Of a stretch of 64,000 nt of DNA, positions 12,189-24,040 are shown one piece after another. The position numbers were made by a program, and so were the translations under genes. Each line of letters opens with the position of its first letter. Position 1 is the first letter of the stretch. The notes under the pieces were generated by a model. The model made no database searches, was not told the DNA's origin, and was given only the letters and a program-made list of their open reading frames with translations. This stretch comes from Cerioporus squamosus (Eukaryota; Basidiomycota; Agaricomycetes; Polyporales; Polyporaceae), in assembly GCA_022592435.1 (NCBI GenBank), contig JABYQS010000108.1:62001-126000 (forward strand). Direction: 5' to 3'.

Positions 12189-12359
12189 CCGGCGCCTACT
12201 CTCCTTCCCTTTCATTCTTCCATCTCGATTGAATCCACTCGGTCAAGTACCTCGCTTCAGCTCACGCTGGTTTCCCTTTTGCTTTGCAATCGATCGGTGT
12301 GGGTCAGTAACAGGATTGTTGTTGATCACGACTACTTGTTTGCGAGGACCACCTTGCAT

Positions 12360-12430
12360 GCATTAATGGGGTAGTGGTAACCTGGGTCGTTGCCATCGAC
12401 CCGCCGGGGGTTCGATTCCCCCTTAATGCA
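12360..12430 (+). tRNA. tRNA-Gly (anticodon GCC)
   Basis: Folds as a standard tRNA. The seven-base acceptor stem GCATTAA pairs with TTAATGC, and the discriminator A is at 12430. The D arm is present, the anticodon loop is TTGCCAT on a GGTCG/CGACC stem, and the T arm is GGGGG-TTCGATT-CCCCC with good A and B boxes. There is no intron. Confidence 0.93.
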
Positions 12431-13263
12431 GGTGTTTGTGTTGTCGATTTTTGTCCCCTTCACCGAGCATGTAGCAGGCATGCTTAGCAGCCTCCGTATT
12501 AGCATGCAATATATATTTCGATCACCCACAACAAAGAGGCGATGCCCCTAGACGAGGCGCAACGCGCAGTGTGCCCCGTACTGATAGGAGGCATAGTCCA
12601 AATTTGGTAGTGTAGACGCCCACGTACATGTCGATGATGCGACACTGCAAAGAAAGCATCCTTTCCGGGGTTAGTAAAGGCATAGAAAATGGATTGCTGA
12701 AAGTAAGAGTTTTGCTATCTCTAAAACATTGCACGTAACCCCCTTACACTTGCCACAATAGGTCTATAAGCCTTCCAAATCTCCCTAAACGAGACTTTCC
12801 TTGGAGGCTTATCATCTCATAAACGTAAAATATTCCACCTGGCGGAATCAAGCAACGTTACCATTTTGCCAGGATTTCAGCAGGGCGGAAAGGATGCGTC
12901 CGTTGCAGTGCGATCGCTCATCATTTTGTCGCTCTGCTGGAGACCACAGTCCACTGCACGTCCGCTCACCCGCGTCCGTGCTTTCCAGCTCGCCCTTGCT
13001 CGTCTCCCCACTGCTCTCCGTAGTCAGTGCCGCACATAGCTGCATACGACTATGATTGCACCACTGCAGTTTTGCGCACAGCGTGCGCCTTCTGCAGGAT
13101 GTCGGCGTACGTTGTCATGGCCACAATGACTGCGAGAAGCGTTATGTATGTTAGCATGATGATCGGATTTCAGCTCCCCTGCAACTGAACAGCTGATCAC
13201 GAATTCCAACTGAAGCCGAACGAAGTCAACGCAGTTTAAGCTAAGTCGACGTTAGACTTCATT
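12431..13263. other. Gene-free stretch
   Basis: AT-richer than its surroundings, with no frame above 85 codons and no motif. It leads into the first P450 relic. Confidence 0.45.
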
Positions 13264-13790
13264 CCAGCCCGGGCTAAACCGCGAAGACGGACCTGACCGC
13301 CTGCTCGACTTCAGCGACCAGGACGCGCTCGTGTACGTGAACGCGATTATCAATGAGACGGTCCGGGGGCACTCCGTGCTTCCGCTGGGCGACCCGCACT
13401 GGACCGTCGACGACGATGAACTAAATGGGTATTTCATCCCAGCGGGCACGGTGGTCATGCATATATAGTGCGTCCGACACACATATAAGTCAGAGTCGCA
13501 TCACGCTTCTGACGTGTTTGCACACGGGTAGGGCGTGCATGCGCGGGAGACGTACGACGAGGTAGAGGAGTCTCAACCGAGCGGTTTATACGCGACAGGA
13601 AGCAAGACCCCGTCTTTGGGTCTGCGCGCTGATTCGTGATCCCCATCCACCTCCGGGTTCCCGACGGTGGCGGATCGGTACCTGATGGAGTCGTGCAGGA
13701 TATGTCCCGGACGCTGCTTCGCGCAGGTGGGACCGTTCATAACCGTTGCGTCGGTGCTGCATGTCTTCGACATGACGCCGCCCTGTGCAG
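13264..13790 (+). pseudogene. Cytochrome P450 3' relic
   Basis: Degraded remains of the last four coding segments of a P450 of the same kind as the array. Recognisable pieces are GPDRLLDFSDQDALVYVNAI, NETVR (the ExxR position), [19 protein letters not shown] with a stop after it, a segment aligning to [16 protein letters not shown] but full of substitutions and frame changes, and the haem exon, where ICPGRxFAQ is readable only after a frame change, followed by [12 protein letters not shown]. There is no N-terminal half and no final exon. It lies about 500 bp upstream of the intact copy at 14273 and is closest to it in wording, so it is probably the leftover of a tandem duplicate. Confidence 0.8.
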
Positions 13791-14272
13791 GGCATGCAAT
13801 GACTCTGGAAGGGGGGTCAGTCATTCGGTCGCAGTGATTATTTTGTCCCTGCAACGCACTACGTGGTCTCTGCCTGTGACCGTTGGTGAGCCCGCTAGAC
13901 CAGATGCAGATTACTTATTGAGTAACAGATGTACCAGGTTAGTCGGCATATAGCAAGACACTATCGGGCTCGGACAGACAGTGCGAGGAAGCCGTCCCTG
14001 AAAATGGCTTGATCCCTTCCCCAAGTACACTAGCATGACAAGGGCTCAACACATGTGGGAGGCATGCTCTCAATACGTCCGCTATCGCTCTCGAGGTGCT
14101 CTCGGTTCCTGTCGTGCATCGTCATCTACTCACGCGCAGTGGGTTTGGTAGCTATGGTCCTACAAGACCTACAGTCTGCCTTTCAGGTATGTGGTGCCTT
14201 ACATGCGGATGGTTTCCATAAAAGCACTGCTCTCGAACAGGACGATGCATCGTCCTCGACGCACCTTTCCCC

Positions 14273-16424
14273 ATGCACTTCTACAGTCTCGCCTTTTCGC
14301 ACCAGGCTCTCATCGTGTTCGTTTGCCTGTTGGTCGCGTCGGTCTTGCGGTCTTCGATCCGCCGGCGAAGACGCAGTCGAGGACTCCCTCTCCCTCCAGG
14401 TCCGCCCCGCCTCCCGATTGTCGGGAATCTATTCAATCATCCCCGGACGGAACAACCACTTGCCTACCACGAGTTATGCTCCCGATACGGTAGGGGTTCA
14501 CTCAATCTCGAGACGCCGTGCCTGTACGATCCCAATTTCTCAGGCGATGTCCTATACTTCAAGATCCTGCAGAATTCGATCCTCGTCCTCGACAGCGCGA
14601 GGGCCGTCAACAAGTTCTTGCATAAGAAGGCGGCCAACTCCTCGGACCGGAAACAGAACCCCATGATCGAACTGTAAGCACCAATCCCTTCACCAGCTCC
14701 CTCCCTCCGCCCGTAGACGCTGAGCATCGTCAAACTTGATAGTTCTGGCTCGAAGCTGAACTTTGGTTTCCTTCCGCATGGCCAGTGGTGGCGTCGGCAC
14801 AGGCGAGCGTTCTGGCAGCACTTCAACGGGAAGGTGTCGATTGCATACCGGCCGGCACAGCGCGATGTTGCGCACCAGTTCCTGGGGAAGCTGCTCCGGG
14901 ACCCGTCTCGACTGAGTGAGCACATTCGCTAGTGAGTGGCACTCGCTGTACGGACTGCACCTTCGATCGAAGTGCTGATATGAGTTCGAAGCACATCCGC
15001 TGCCGCGATCCTGAAGATAGTCTACGACATCGATACGGCGGACCAGAACGACCGGTATGTCGCAGTGGTAGCCGCGGCGCTAGAAGGACCGGTACAAGGC
15101 CTTGTTCCCGGCGCGTTCCTCGTCGACCACCTGCCGTTACTGCGGTACATACCGACGTGGTTCCCAGGTGCTACCTCTCAGAGATTGTTCGCGAAGTGGC
15201 AGGCTGCAGGGGAGACGCTGAAAAACCTACCTTACGATCACGTCAAGGCTGCGTTGGTGAGCCACCTGTCCTCAATTTGTGGGATGTCAGGGAACTCACC
15301 TGCACGCATTTGTGCCTCACGCAGAGCGCATCGGAAGAGGACCCCCGGTCGATCATAGGGAGACTCATCATGCAGAGAGTCGATGCCTCTGAGCCAGACG
15401 TCCGTCTTGAAGAGGAGGAAATAGTGAAGAATATTGGGGCGGTCACGTTTGAAGGTGCGCCGAGGAACACTGCGTATCATATTTGATAGCTCACACTCCC
15501 TTCTAGCGGGATCGGAGACGGTCAATATTCGCTCTGCCTTTCCGCGTTCGGGCTCACGCTGAACTGTCTCTGCAGACATCCATCACCTTGCTAGCGCTCT
15601 TCCTGGCCATGGCGATGCATCCCGAAGTTCTCAAGAAGGCTCACACGGAACTCGACACCGTAGTCGGCCCAGATCGCCTACCCGACTTTACCGACCAGGA
15701 GTCGCTCGTCTATGTGGATGCGATCGTCAAGGAAGTTTTTCGGTGGCACCCCGTGCTGCCGCTGAGTTTACCACACTGCACTTCAGATGATGATGAGCTA
15801 GATGGATATTTCATTCCCGCGGGCACGATGGTTGTGCCCAATGTATGGTGCGCCTTGATTACCCGGTAGAAGGTCTCAGCCGTTGAAGTGACCATCTATT
15901 TTCTAATCTCCAGGGCGTGCATGCGGGATCCGGAGGTGTACGACGACCCAGAGGACTTCCGGCCCGAGCGATTCATACGCGATGGGAAGCCTGACCCGTC
16001 TGTGCGTGACCCCGCCGCATTTGTTTTTGGGTTTGGACGGAGGTTAGTGCTAGTACCTTCCTGGGCCCGCAGTTACTGAGCCAGACACTGACGTCCATCC
16101 AGGATATGTCCTGGACGCTACTTCGCGCAGGCAGGGCTGTTTATGACTATCGCATCGGTGCTGCATGTCTTCGATATTACGGCGTCATTGGACGACCAAG
16201 ACCTTCCCATACAACTCGTTCATGGTATGTCCGATGGTGCTACCTCGTGCGTAGTCATTTCGCGTCTATATCATGGTCGCCTGTCACGTTGAATTGCATC
16301 GTCGACGTACAGACTGCCCAAGGATTATCAGTGCACAGTCAGACCGCGCTCAGCCCAAGCAGAGGCCCTGATTCTCGCTCATGCACGACATGGAAGCTCT
16401 TTGCCTGGTGTAAATGGAGTGTAG
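14273..16424 (+). CDS. Cytochrome P450, array copy 1 (intact)
   Basis: Ten exons encode about 530 aa. An N-terminal membrane anchor (about residues 10-28) is followed by a basic RRRRRSRG stretch and the Pro hinge [15 protein letters not shown]. Later elements are the C-helix [16 protein letters not shown], an I-helix with AGSET split by introns, ExxR as KEVFR, the PERF region FRPERF, and the haem loop [15 protein letters not shown], whose Cys is the iron ligand. The last exon ends SLPGVNGV and the stop is at 16424. All introns I traced keep frame. As a microsomal class II P450 it would take electrons from P450 reductase; the substrate is unknown. Similar basidiomycete proteins are often auto-named O-methylsterigmatocystin oxidoreductase, which should not be read as function. 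The CYP family is not assigned here. Confidence 0.88.
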
Positions 16425-17022
16425 CGGGGTATGTACCCACCAACACGCCTGTCTAGTCGGACGCGCTCGTCATGCGGCAGCAAAGGTATGTGCGTTTTGC
16501 GCAGCATGTCCAAGACTTGTTACTCATAGGTCAACCGGGATTGAGATCGATTGCGAGGGCAGGTCGACTGTCTTTTGTCTGGGATGCTTACTATCAAACC
16601 GGGAGGGATACTACCCATGGCCAAAGTTAGCACCATCGCGGCATTGCAACGCGCTTGGGCTGAGGTGCAGTCTGCGCATGGACTTAAACTGGAACTTTGT
16701 TGCGCTCTTTCCGCGGAAGATGCTGTGCACCGCCTCTGGGACCTATGTAGTAAATATTGACGACCCGACTCACACTACACTAGACGATATCTTCCAACCC
16801 AATTACCACCGAGAGACTACGACAGCAAATTAACGATAACGATGCATGCAATGTATGTACAAAGTGCGTTCTAGGCGACCGTCTCTCCGACGCTCTACAG
16901 TGTCCACACTGCCTTGATCAGCAAAACCCCGCCATACGCGCCCAGGCCCCAAGCTCAAGTGCCAGCGAGCCCGCTCCAGGGCATCCGTAGCACCCCCCTC
17001 CCACCGAGCAACCCGCAAACGC
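16425..17022. other. Intergenic, nothing recognised
   Basis: Convergent 3' ends of P450 copy 1 (+) and the GT69-type gene (-). Short frames only (up to about 139 codons, 16414-16833), with no motif. Confidence 0.5.
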
Positions 17023-19629
17023 TCAGACGTACATCAAGCTCCGGTCATGCCTGACCTTCACCGCGTCCGGCCTCGTCGACTTGTTCGACATCCTCTCCCA
17101 GATCGGGTCCACGTCTGGCCCGTCCAGGTCTCCAGCGCCGTCCCATCCCCAGCACCACACTGCGAAGCACAACCACGATCAGCCTCTCGTCTCCCGAATC
17201 ACAGCCAAAGCGAGCGCGAACGCAGAGTAGGAACAGAACAGGACGTACCATACTCAGGCCCGGGCTGGAAGCTGATCGGCTCGCCCTCTTCCTCTGTGAA
17301 CAGCCTGTCGTGCGGCCCGAACCACGCGCGGTCCTGCGGGTCCGTGCGCGGGTTGTCGGGCAGCCCGCCCAGGCGGACGTACCCCCGGATCGCAGTCAGG
17401 TTCCTCCTCGCGGGGTGGATGATGTCCCAGACGCGCTACCGCCCACATCAAGTCAGCAACAACGCCCAAGGTCGGGAGACGAAGGAAGACGTACGCGGTC
17501 ATACGCCAGCTTGACCCTCGGCACCATCAAAATACGCCCGTAGCCCGCCTCCCAGTAGTCGTTGCAGATTAGCGAGCACTCCGACGCCGAGCACTCGCCC
17601 TCCGTGATGCGCGCCATCCGGAAGCGCACATGTGGCGGCGAGTAGAACGGCGCGGGGTCGAGGATCGCGATGCCGTTCCAGCACGACTGCACCTGGATGG
17701 GGAGATGCTGCATGAACCGCTCTTGCGAGGGACCGTGCGAGAAGATAGACTCGAACGGCGCGTTCTCGAGCGCGGTCCCGTTGATGTCGCGCGCCACCCA
17801 GTTGTCGTAAAACACCGGCGAGCCCTGCAGCGCCACGGTCAGTCATTGGGAAGAACGGAGGAATGGTTGAACGAAGGAACTCACAAGCTCTTCGTGGTAC
17901 ATGTAGTCCGCCGCACAGGTGATACCTGCGTTATTCCGTCGGCTCTGCCAGATGAGCTCCAGCAGGTCGTCCACGCAGGGCAGGATGTCGTTCATGAAGA
18001 TGATCGTGTCAAAGTACTCGTTCTCCGTGTCGCGCAGCTCGTGGAGCGGTACAAACGCCGCATTACGCACCTCCGCGAGGTACTCGATCCGGTGGTTGAA
18101 CGCACCGCGCGTACGCATCGACGTGCGGATCGTCACGCGCATGCCGACGCTCCGGGTGAGCGCGTCGAAGATGCGCAGGAGCGCCTTCGTCTGGTCCGTC
18201 GAGCCGTTCTCGTAGATGGACACGTAGACATTGTGGTACCCTAGCACTGCGGCGACGCGGAAGAGCGTCGCGAAGAGGTCCGGGATGACGTCGAACGAGT
18301 TGTACAGGTTGATCGCGAAGAAGTACTTGTGGTTGTCGGGCCCGAACCGGCGCGATGTAGGGACGTAGTCACCGTCACCACTGCTGCCGATCCCGAGCGC
18401 ATCCAGCCATGACGATGTTGATGGGGACTGGTGGCCAACGAGCGGAGAATAGCGGTCCACGGCTTGCTCTTTGTACATGGGTTGCGCTGGCCGTGTGCAT
18501 TCTTTTGTATAGTGGGGGGAGAGGTGGGTGAGGAGTTCGAGCACTCGTCGTCGTTGCTGGAGGGTGGGGAGGGTGATCGGTTGTCGTGTCGGCGTACGGG
18601 ACGAGGGAAGTACTGGTGCATGGCCGCCTCTCCATGTTGACCTATGCTCCTGTTGGCCAATGTCAGTACGCCTGCTGCAACCTGACGTGTCCTGATGCAA
18701 GACAACTCCTGACTCTTCGACAAAGCTGTCAACATGCATGTGCGTAGAAACCATATACACCAAGTACGCGCAACTCTCGCTTGGATACTTGAAGGAGCAG
18801 TGACCGTCTATTGTATCCAGGACGTCGGCGGCCTGGGATAATGAGACCCAGGGACACCCTCCAGGAGCGAGGTGGCAGGACTTCTCGCTCAAGAGGCTAT
18901 TCCACAGTCTTAGGCATGCCTACCGAAGACGAACGGCTCGCCTGTTAGCCTCTCCACCTTGCCCAATACGCGACCATCCCTCAAGACTGTTTGCAGTAAC
19001 CTGGTGAACCGACGTCTTGCTCATAGGGGCATCGTCAAAACGGACTGACAATCACGGACTGGTGGGCCAGAACGACATTCAGCCGTCGTGCTAGCTGGAC
19101 AATGACCACGGCCGGACAGGCATACGCTTGCTTAACTTGGAGCGAAGGCAATCAATTGACCTCCTCACTTCGTCGGCAGCGGGAATCTGTCTGCAGGGTT
19201 CCTGTGGCTGCTCCAGGAACACTGCAGGGTTGGGATACAACCCCTGACCAGACTCTTGGGACGCCAATCTCCCATAGAGTGTCCGTGTGCTGAGAGTATC
19301 ACAGAAAGCAGTCCAGGGATATGAGGGAGTCGCGAGAAAGCGGTTCAGGGTCGAGGCCAGTGACGTGAAGCCGTTCGGACGACGGGCCGCCATGCACATA
19401 ACGCCAGATAGAGCCGCGGAACTCGGGGAGGAGAGCACAAATCTGGACAAGGATGCATGCATTGATTGGAACTTACCGCGGAGAACATCTTCGAGACGAA
19501 GAGGCCAATCATAATCCCGACGGAGAGCGCTACCCATGTCGGGATGCGCTTGAGCGGGTGCTTGCTCCGTGGCTGCATGGTGGGCAGCAGGTGTATCCTG
19601 AGAGCACGATTGAGCGTATAGTAGACCAT
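17023..19629 (-). CDS. CAP59/CMT1-like glycosyltransferase (GT69 type)
   Basis: My model has five minus-strand exons: 19629-19477, 18649-17885, 17824-17495, 17435-17249 and 17159-17023. All junctions keep phase, giving about 523 aa. Exon 1 supplies a type II signal anchor (WVALSVGIMIGLFVSKMF, about residues 32-49). The catalytic part has HKYFFAINLYNSFDVIPDL, VYVSIYENGSTDQTKALL, FDTIIFMNDILPC with an acidic surrounding, FYDNWVARDINGTALENAPF, SCWNGIAILDP and RVWDIIHPARRNLTAIRGYV; it ends ...RHDRSLMYV. These are typical of the CAP59_mtransfer family, which includes the Cryptococcus alpha-1,3-mannosyltransferase Cmt1 and capsule protein Cap59; they act in the Golgi. The catalytic exons are firm. 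Exon 1 and its 827-bp intron are inference: without them the frame stays open upstream to 18892, with a methionine at 18478. Confidence 0.75.
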
Positions 19630-20064
19630 GGCGACGAGGGGGCGGAGGAAGACCGCAGAATGGACACGTACGGTGGACAGGTATGTTGCCCGTTCTGAGC
19701 GGGTTCCGACGCGTTAGCTCCGTGCGCGAGCGTGTCGCGGGTACGCCGAAAGAGTTGCTTCCGCGCGCGACGAGGAGGGACCGAGAGAGAATTAGAGAGG
19801 TGTAGCTTATAGTCGAGGAGGGTATCTGGGCGAGAGGGCGGGCGGAGAGGAGAAGAGCAGATGCAGGAAACTTGCCAAATGGCAGACGGCGCGAGCGGAG
19901 GCGCGCACACAGACGCCCAATTTCCTGGATATGGGCATGCACCGGGTCTCTGTCTGTCTCCGTGACAAGTCGACTCTCGCTTTTCCTGCTTGTTTTCTGC
20001 CACTCCTTTCACGTCTCGCCGAGACGAGCCTGCTCATCGTCGACGTTGACGACCACGCCCGCGG

Positions 20065-22910
20065 ATGCAGCGCCGCGCCGGCAAGGGCCTCGCCCACATC
20101 TCCATCCCGCCCACTCCCGCCCACATGCCCGGCGACCCAGAGAAGGCCTCCCGCCTCCAGCAGAAGAGCCTCGGGGTCACGAATCGCATATGGCTCATCC
20201 TCCTCGCCTTCGTCGCCCTCATCCTCTTCACCCGCTCTATCCTGCCTTCGGAGACCTCTAACCCCCGACATCGCCTCCTCCACACCGACCTCAAGCCCAA
20301 GAACTACCTCAACCTCACCGAGGATGCCAACCCCTTCCCGTTCTGCCCCGCACTCGGCCCAGGAGACGAGCTGGCCCAGAAGTACGACCCCTTCGTCCTC
20401 TCCACGACCCGCTTCCACCTGGGCAGCGGTGCGCGCGTCCAGCGCGTCATCAACAAGGCCCTCAGCGGCCTCCCCGTTACAATCAGTGTCATTGGCGGTT
20501 CCGGTGAGCACCTCCTCTCGACTTTTCGTTTCCGGTCTATTCCCCTCCATCTCCGCGTCGGCGCGTGTCGCGGACATAACTGTGTCTTTGTGTACTTCGA
20601 TGCGCCCGGCTGTCCCTGGTCCACGTTGCGTCTTGAGAGTCTAGGGGTTAGTGCGCAATGGCCTCCCCTATATGTTCTCGTACCTGCTGCCTTTGACCGG
20701 GTGCCTGGATGCATGTCCCTCCGAAGTCCCCAGTCTGCACGCCCTACGTCCATCGCGTACACGTCGCGATACGCGTTCTGTGGAACGATGCTATCCTCCC
20801 GGCGGCGTTCAGGCAATCCGACCCTATCATCGTGTCCACTCTCGCGCTCCTGGCTTCCGCCGCCTAAGTTTCCTTCTGAGGCAGCCGTAAGCACGATCGT
20901 ACGAAGCAAGCGTCTTGCGCTTGTAGAAGTACGTCGGTGGCGTGGGCAGTTGCGTGATACGTCCGCGAATCCAACCTTGCGTCGATACCCAAACGGCAAG
21001 GATTGACGTTGCGCTCTGGTCAATCCGTCACCCGATGACGTTAGGTCTGGTCGCAGCCAGTCGACTGTTTCTGGCCACCGTCGTCCTCGTAGTGCCCGCT
21101 GCGGCTTGTTGCACTCGAGGGTAAACGTCGAGTGCATATCGGTGACAGTCTGGCCGTGATGCATGTCGTAGTCCTGTTGCGCCGCCCACAATAAGCCGCA
21201 TCGGGTGACAGGACTATGTACAGTGTGTCAAACCATTCAGCCATGTGGTGTCGCAGAGATTCTGCAATGGATTTTTCTCGGGTGACAGGAGAGGTCAGCC
21301 GCTGTAACCCGGGGTCATGGTCGCCTTGGCTGGTGCTTCGTCAGATCAGTATCTATTCGAGTACACTTGGACGAGTCTTCTTCGTGTCTCTTCAAACCAT
21401 GGTCGTAATTGGAATAGCAATGCTGATATAGTTATTTCTAGTCTCTGCATGTCACGGCGCTGGCGACGACCCCCTATCACCCAGTTGCTGGCCCGCGCGG
21501 TTTTTCAACTGGTGGAATGGCGTGTTCCCGCATCCAGCAACCGAACTGACCAACGGTGCCATGCGCCGGACGAGCGCATCGTACTTTGGCTTCTGCAACG
21601 CACACCACATACCCGACATCACCGACATGGTCATTGTTGAGTTGGATGTCGACGACGCCAAGTGAGTGCTAATCCTGTCCAGGGCGTGTGTCTGCTGACG
21701 CTGTAGTACTAGCTCCGACGCTTCGATGGAGGACTTTGAGCTGCTCATCCGCTCGATCCTGATCCGACCGGACGCGCCTGCGGTGCTGATCCTCGGCCAC
21801 TTCAGTCCCCAGGTCGCGCAGTCAAAAGGTTTCGCGGGCGCCGACCACTGGCACAGTCTCGTCGCGCACTTCTACGACATCCCTCATGTCAGGTAAGTGC
21901 GCATCTCACGAGGTGCGGACTATACGCTGATCACCGAGCAGCATCAAGCCGATCCTGTATCCCAGGTATATCGCGGACCCGCACTCGATCGAAAAGTACT
22001 TCGTCGACCCCATCCTCGCGAACTCGGCAGGCCACGAAGTCATCGCCGACGTGCTCACCTCGTACTTCCAGACGCAGGTGTGCACAACCTGGGCAGCGAT
22101 CATGGGCCACTCTGCCGAGGCTCTCCCGTCGCCCGCGACACAAGTCTACCCCGACGGCCAGGCGAAGCAGCCCACGGATGCACGCGGCCTGTTCGGCGGT
22201 GTCGCTCAGCGCAAGGGTGCCGCCGGCGCCGCCTCACCGGAGGACGAGCAGATGAACCGTGCCGCGGCTGCTGCGCTCCCCGCTGGGGTCGCAAACGGCG
22301 AGTCGTCCGGGCGCACGGTGAGCCAGGACCCGCGTCTGCGCGTTCCCCCCGTGCGCATCAACTCCCGCCCGGCCGACCTCGAGGAGGCGCCCTTCGAGGA
22401 AGTCGCGCCGTACTGCGTGTCCGCGAACGACCTCGTGAACCCGCTCCCGCTGTCGATGTTTGCTGGCTCCGGCTGGGCGGCGTACCACCCGCCGCCCGGG
22501 AGCGCGGAGCTGTCGTCGCACGCGCACTACTTCTACTCGAGCCTGCCGACGAGCAAGCTGCGGGTGAACATACAGGTGGGCGAGGGCGAGGTCGCGGTGT
22601 ACTACATCAAGGAGCCGGCGTCGGAGGTCGGGATGGGGAGCGCGGTCGAGTGCTGGGTGGACGACAACTACCCTGGGGCGGTCGTCATCGAGAACGCGGG
22701 GCAGGTCGGGGAGCCGACGCCTACGTGAGTACCTCTTTCTTGCGAATGTTGTTCGTCTCGGACGGATGTTGACGGCGTCGGACTTGCAGGCTGCAGATCA
22801 TCGACCGCCGCGTCGCGCGGGGGACGCACTACGTCGAGTGTCAGTTGCTGGGCGAGGAAGACGACAGGAACGTGCCGCCATTCAAGATCATCGGCATCTT
22901 CTCGACGTGA
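20065..22910 (+). CDS. CAP64-like capsule-associated protein homologue
   Basis: Five exons (20065-20503, 21442-21661, 21707-21892, 21942-22724, 22790-22910) join in frame to 582 aa. There is a cytosolic basic N-terminus, a single membrane segment (IWLILLAFVALILFT, about residues 43-57), then a lumenal domain. The lumenal domain carries an SGNH-hydrolase-like block: VISVIGGS joined across intron 1 to VSACHGAGDD, then RFFNWWNGVFPHPATELTNG, VIVELDVDDA, a His near FAGADHWHSL and NSAGHEVIADVL. The C-terminal half has YFYSSLPTSKLRVNIQVGEG. It resembles the Cryptococcus Cap64 family, Golgi proteins needed for capsule and probably O-acetylated or xylosylated glycans. Intron 1 is 938 bp, unusually long. 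It is divergent from the CAP59-like gene, the two starts being about 435 bp apart, so the pair may share a promoter. Confidence 0.8.
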
Positions 22911-23201
22911 GTGGGACGGTCCAGGGATCGATGTGTGTGTGGACCTTGGTCCGGGACTTGTGCTCTGCGTAGTTGCGTGTAAATACGCGGACGGTGTTTA
23001 GGCTATATAGACTTTCGTAATACCCTAAAGACTTGCTGACTGTCAAGGATGTTTACCATGAGTGTGTAACCGGTGGGGGCCCATTGTTTTCCCAGTTGAC
23101 ACTGAGGCGGATGGTTGTGTGAGTTCTGGACAGGTTGACGGAGGACGGGCTTGGGATGGAGTACGTACATACCCAAAAACAAACTGTGGGGACACCGAAA
23201 A
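22911..23201. other. Spacer after CAP64-like gene
   Basis: Short 3' flank between the CAP64-like stop and the tRNA-Ala. No further feature seen. Confidence 0.5.
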
Positions 23202-23273
23202 TGGACATTCAGGGGATTGAACCCTGGACCTCACGCATGCGAAGCGTGCGCGCTACCACTGTGCCAAATGCCC
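23202..23273 (-). tRNA. tRNA-Ala (anticodon CGC)
   Basis: On the minus strand GGGCATT pairs with AATGTCC and includes the G3:U70 wobble pair that identifies alanine tRNAs. The anticodon loop is TTCGCAT on a CACGC/GCGTG stem, the T arm contains GGTTCAATCCC, and the discriminator is A. There is no intron. Confidence 0.93.
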
Positions 23274-24040
23274 GGTGACGTTGTATCTTCTATGAGACAG
23301 TAGATCGAGCAGGATATATGGAAAGAAACCTAGCGGGCTGTACAAACCATCCGAAGTCCCAACTTGCAAGTGCATTTATACGATGTACCGAGGCAGCAAC
23401 TCCAAGAAGGTGAAAGAGTACGCGTTCATTGCACACACAAACTTCCGAAAAGTTCTTGCAAGGTTCAGCCGTTGAATCCGACACCGGGCACCCTCCGTTC
23501 TATTGATAGGGTATCGAACGCATGATCCGCACTCACACGCTGGGAGTTTCACAGCTGCAGCCTCGTGCGCAAAAATTGGCTGTGGAAGCCATGTCTCGTC
23601 GGCCGGAGAAGAGCCTGGCGAAACAGACCGGTGCTGCGTACGCAGGAAAGCAAGTTTGAGTTCGAGTTATCAAGGATGCATGATTGCTGCGCCTGAACGC
23701 ACGTTCGCTTCGGACGCGTCCTCGAGCAGCCTCGCATTAGCCCGTGCGGACGGGACGATGGTTAAGCTCCTCCTGGTCGCTGCGGGTCGTTGCCGAGTGC
23801 ATGTCGCGAGCCCTCGGCAAACGCGTCTGTGGCGGAGGACACGAAAAAGTACCGCACCGGTCACCGACGCCAGCCAATGAGAGGACGGATTACGTCAGTC
23901 TGGATTCTCAAGCATTCCGGAGGGAGCTCCATAGTGCTCTCATATACTCCCTTCCTGCGGCATTCCTCCTTCCTTCCTACTTACCTCCCTCCCTCCCTTG
24001 CGCTCTCCTCTCTCTCTCATATCTACCGTGTCTTCTCTCT
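23274..24040. promoter_or_regulatory. CCC1 upstream region with pyrimidine-rich tract
   Basis: No gene is supported. About the last 100 bp (23943-24040) are strongly pyrimidine-rich on the + strand (CTCCTTCC and CTCTCTCT runs), a common feature near fungal transcription starts, directly before the CCC1 start codon. Confidence 0.4.
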
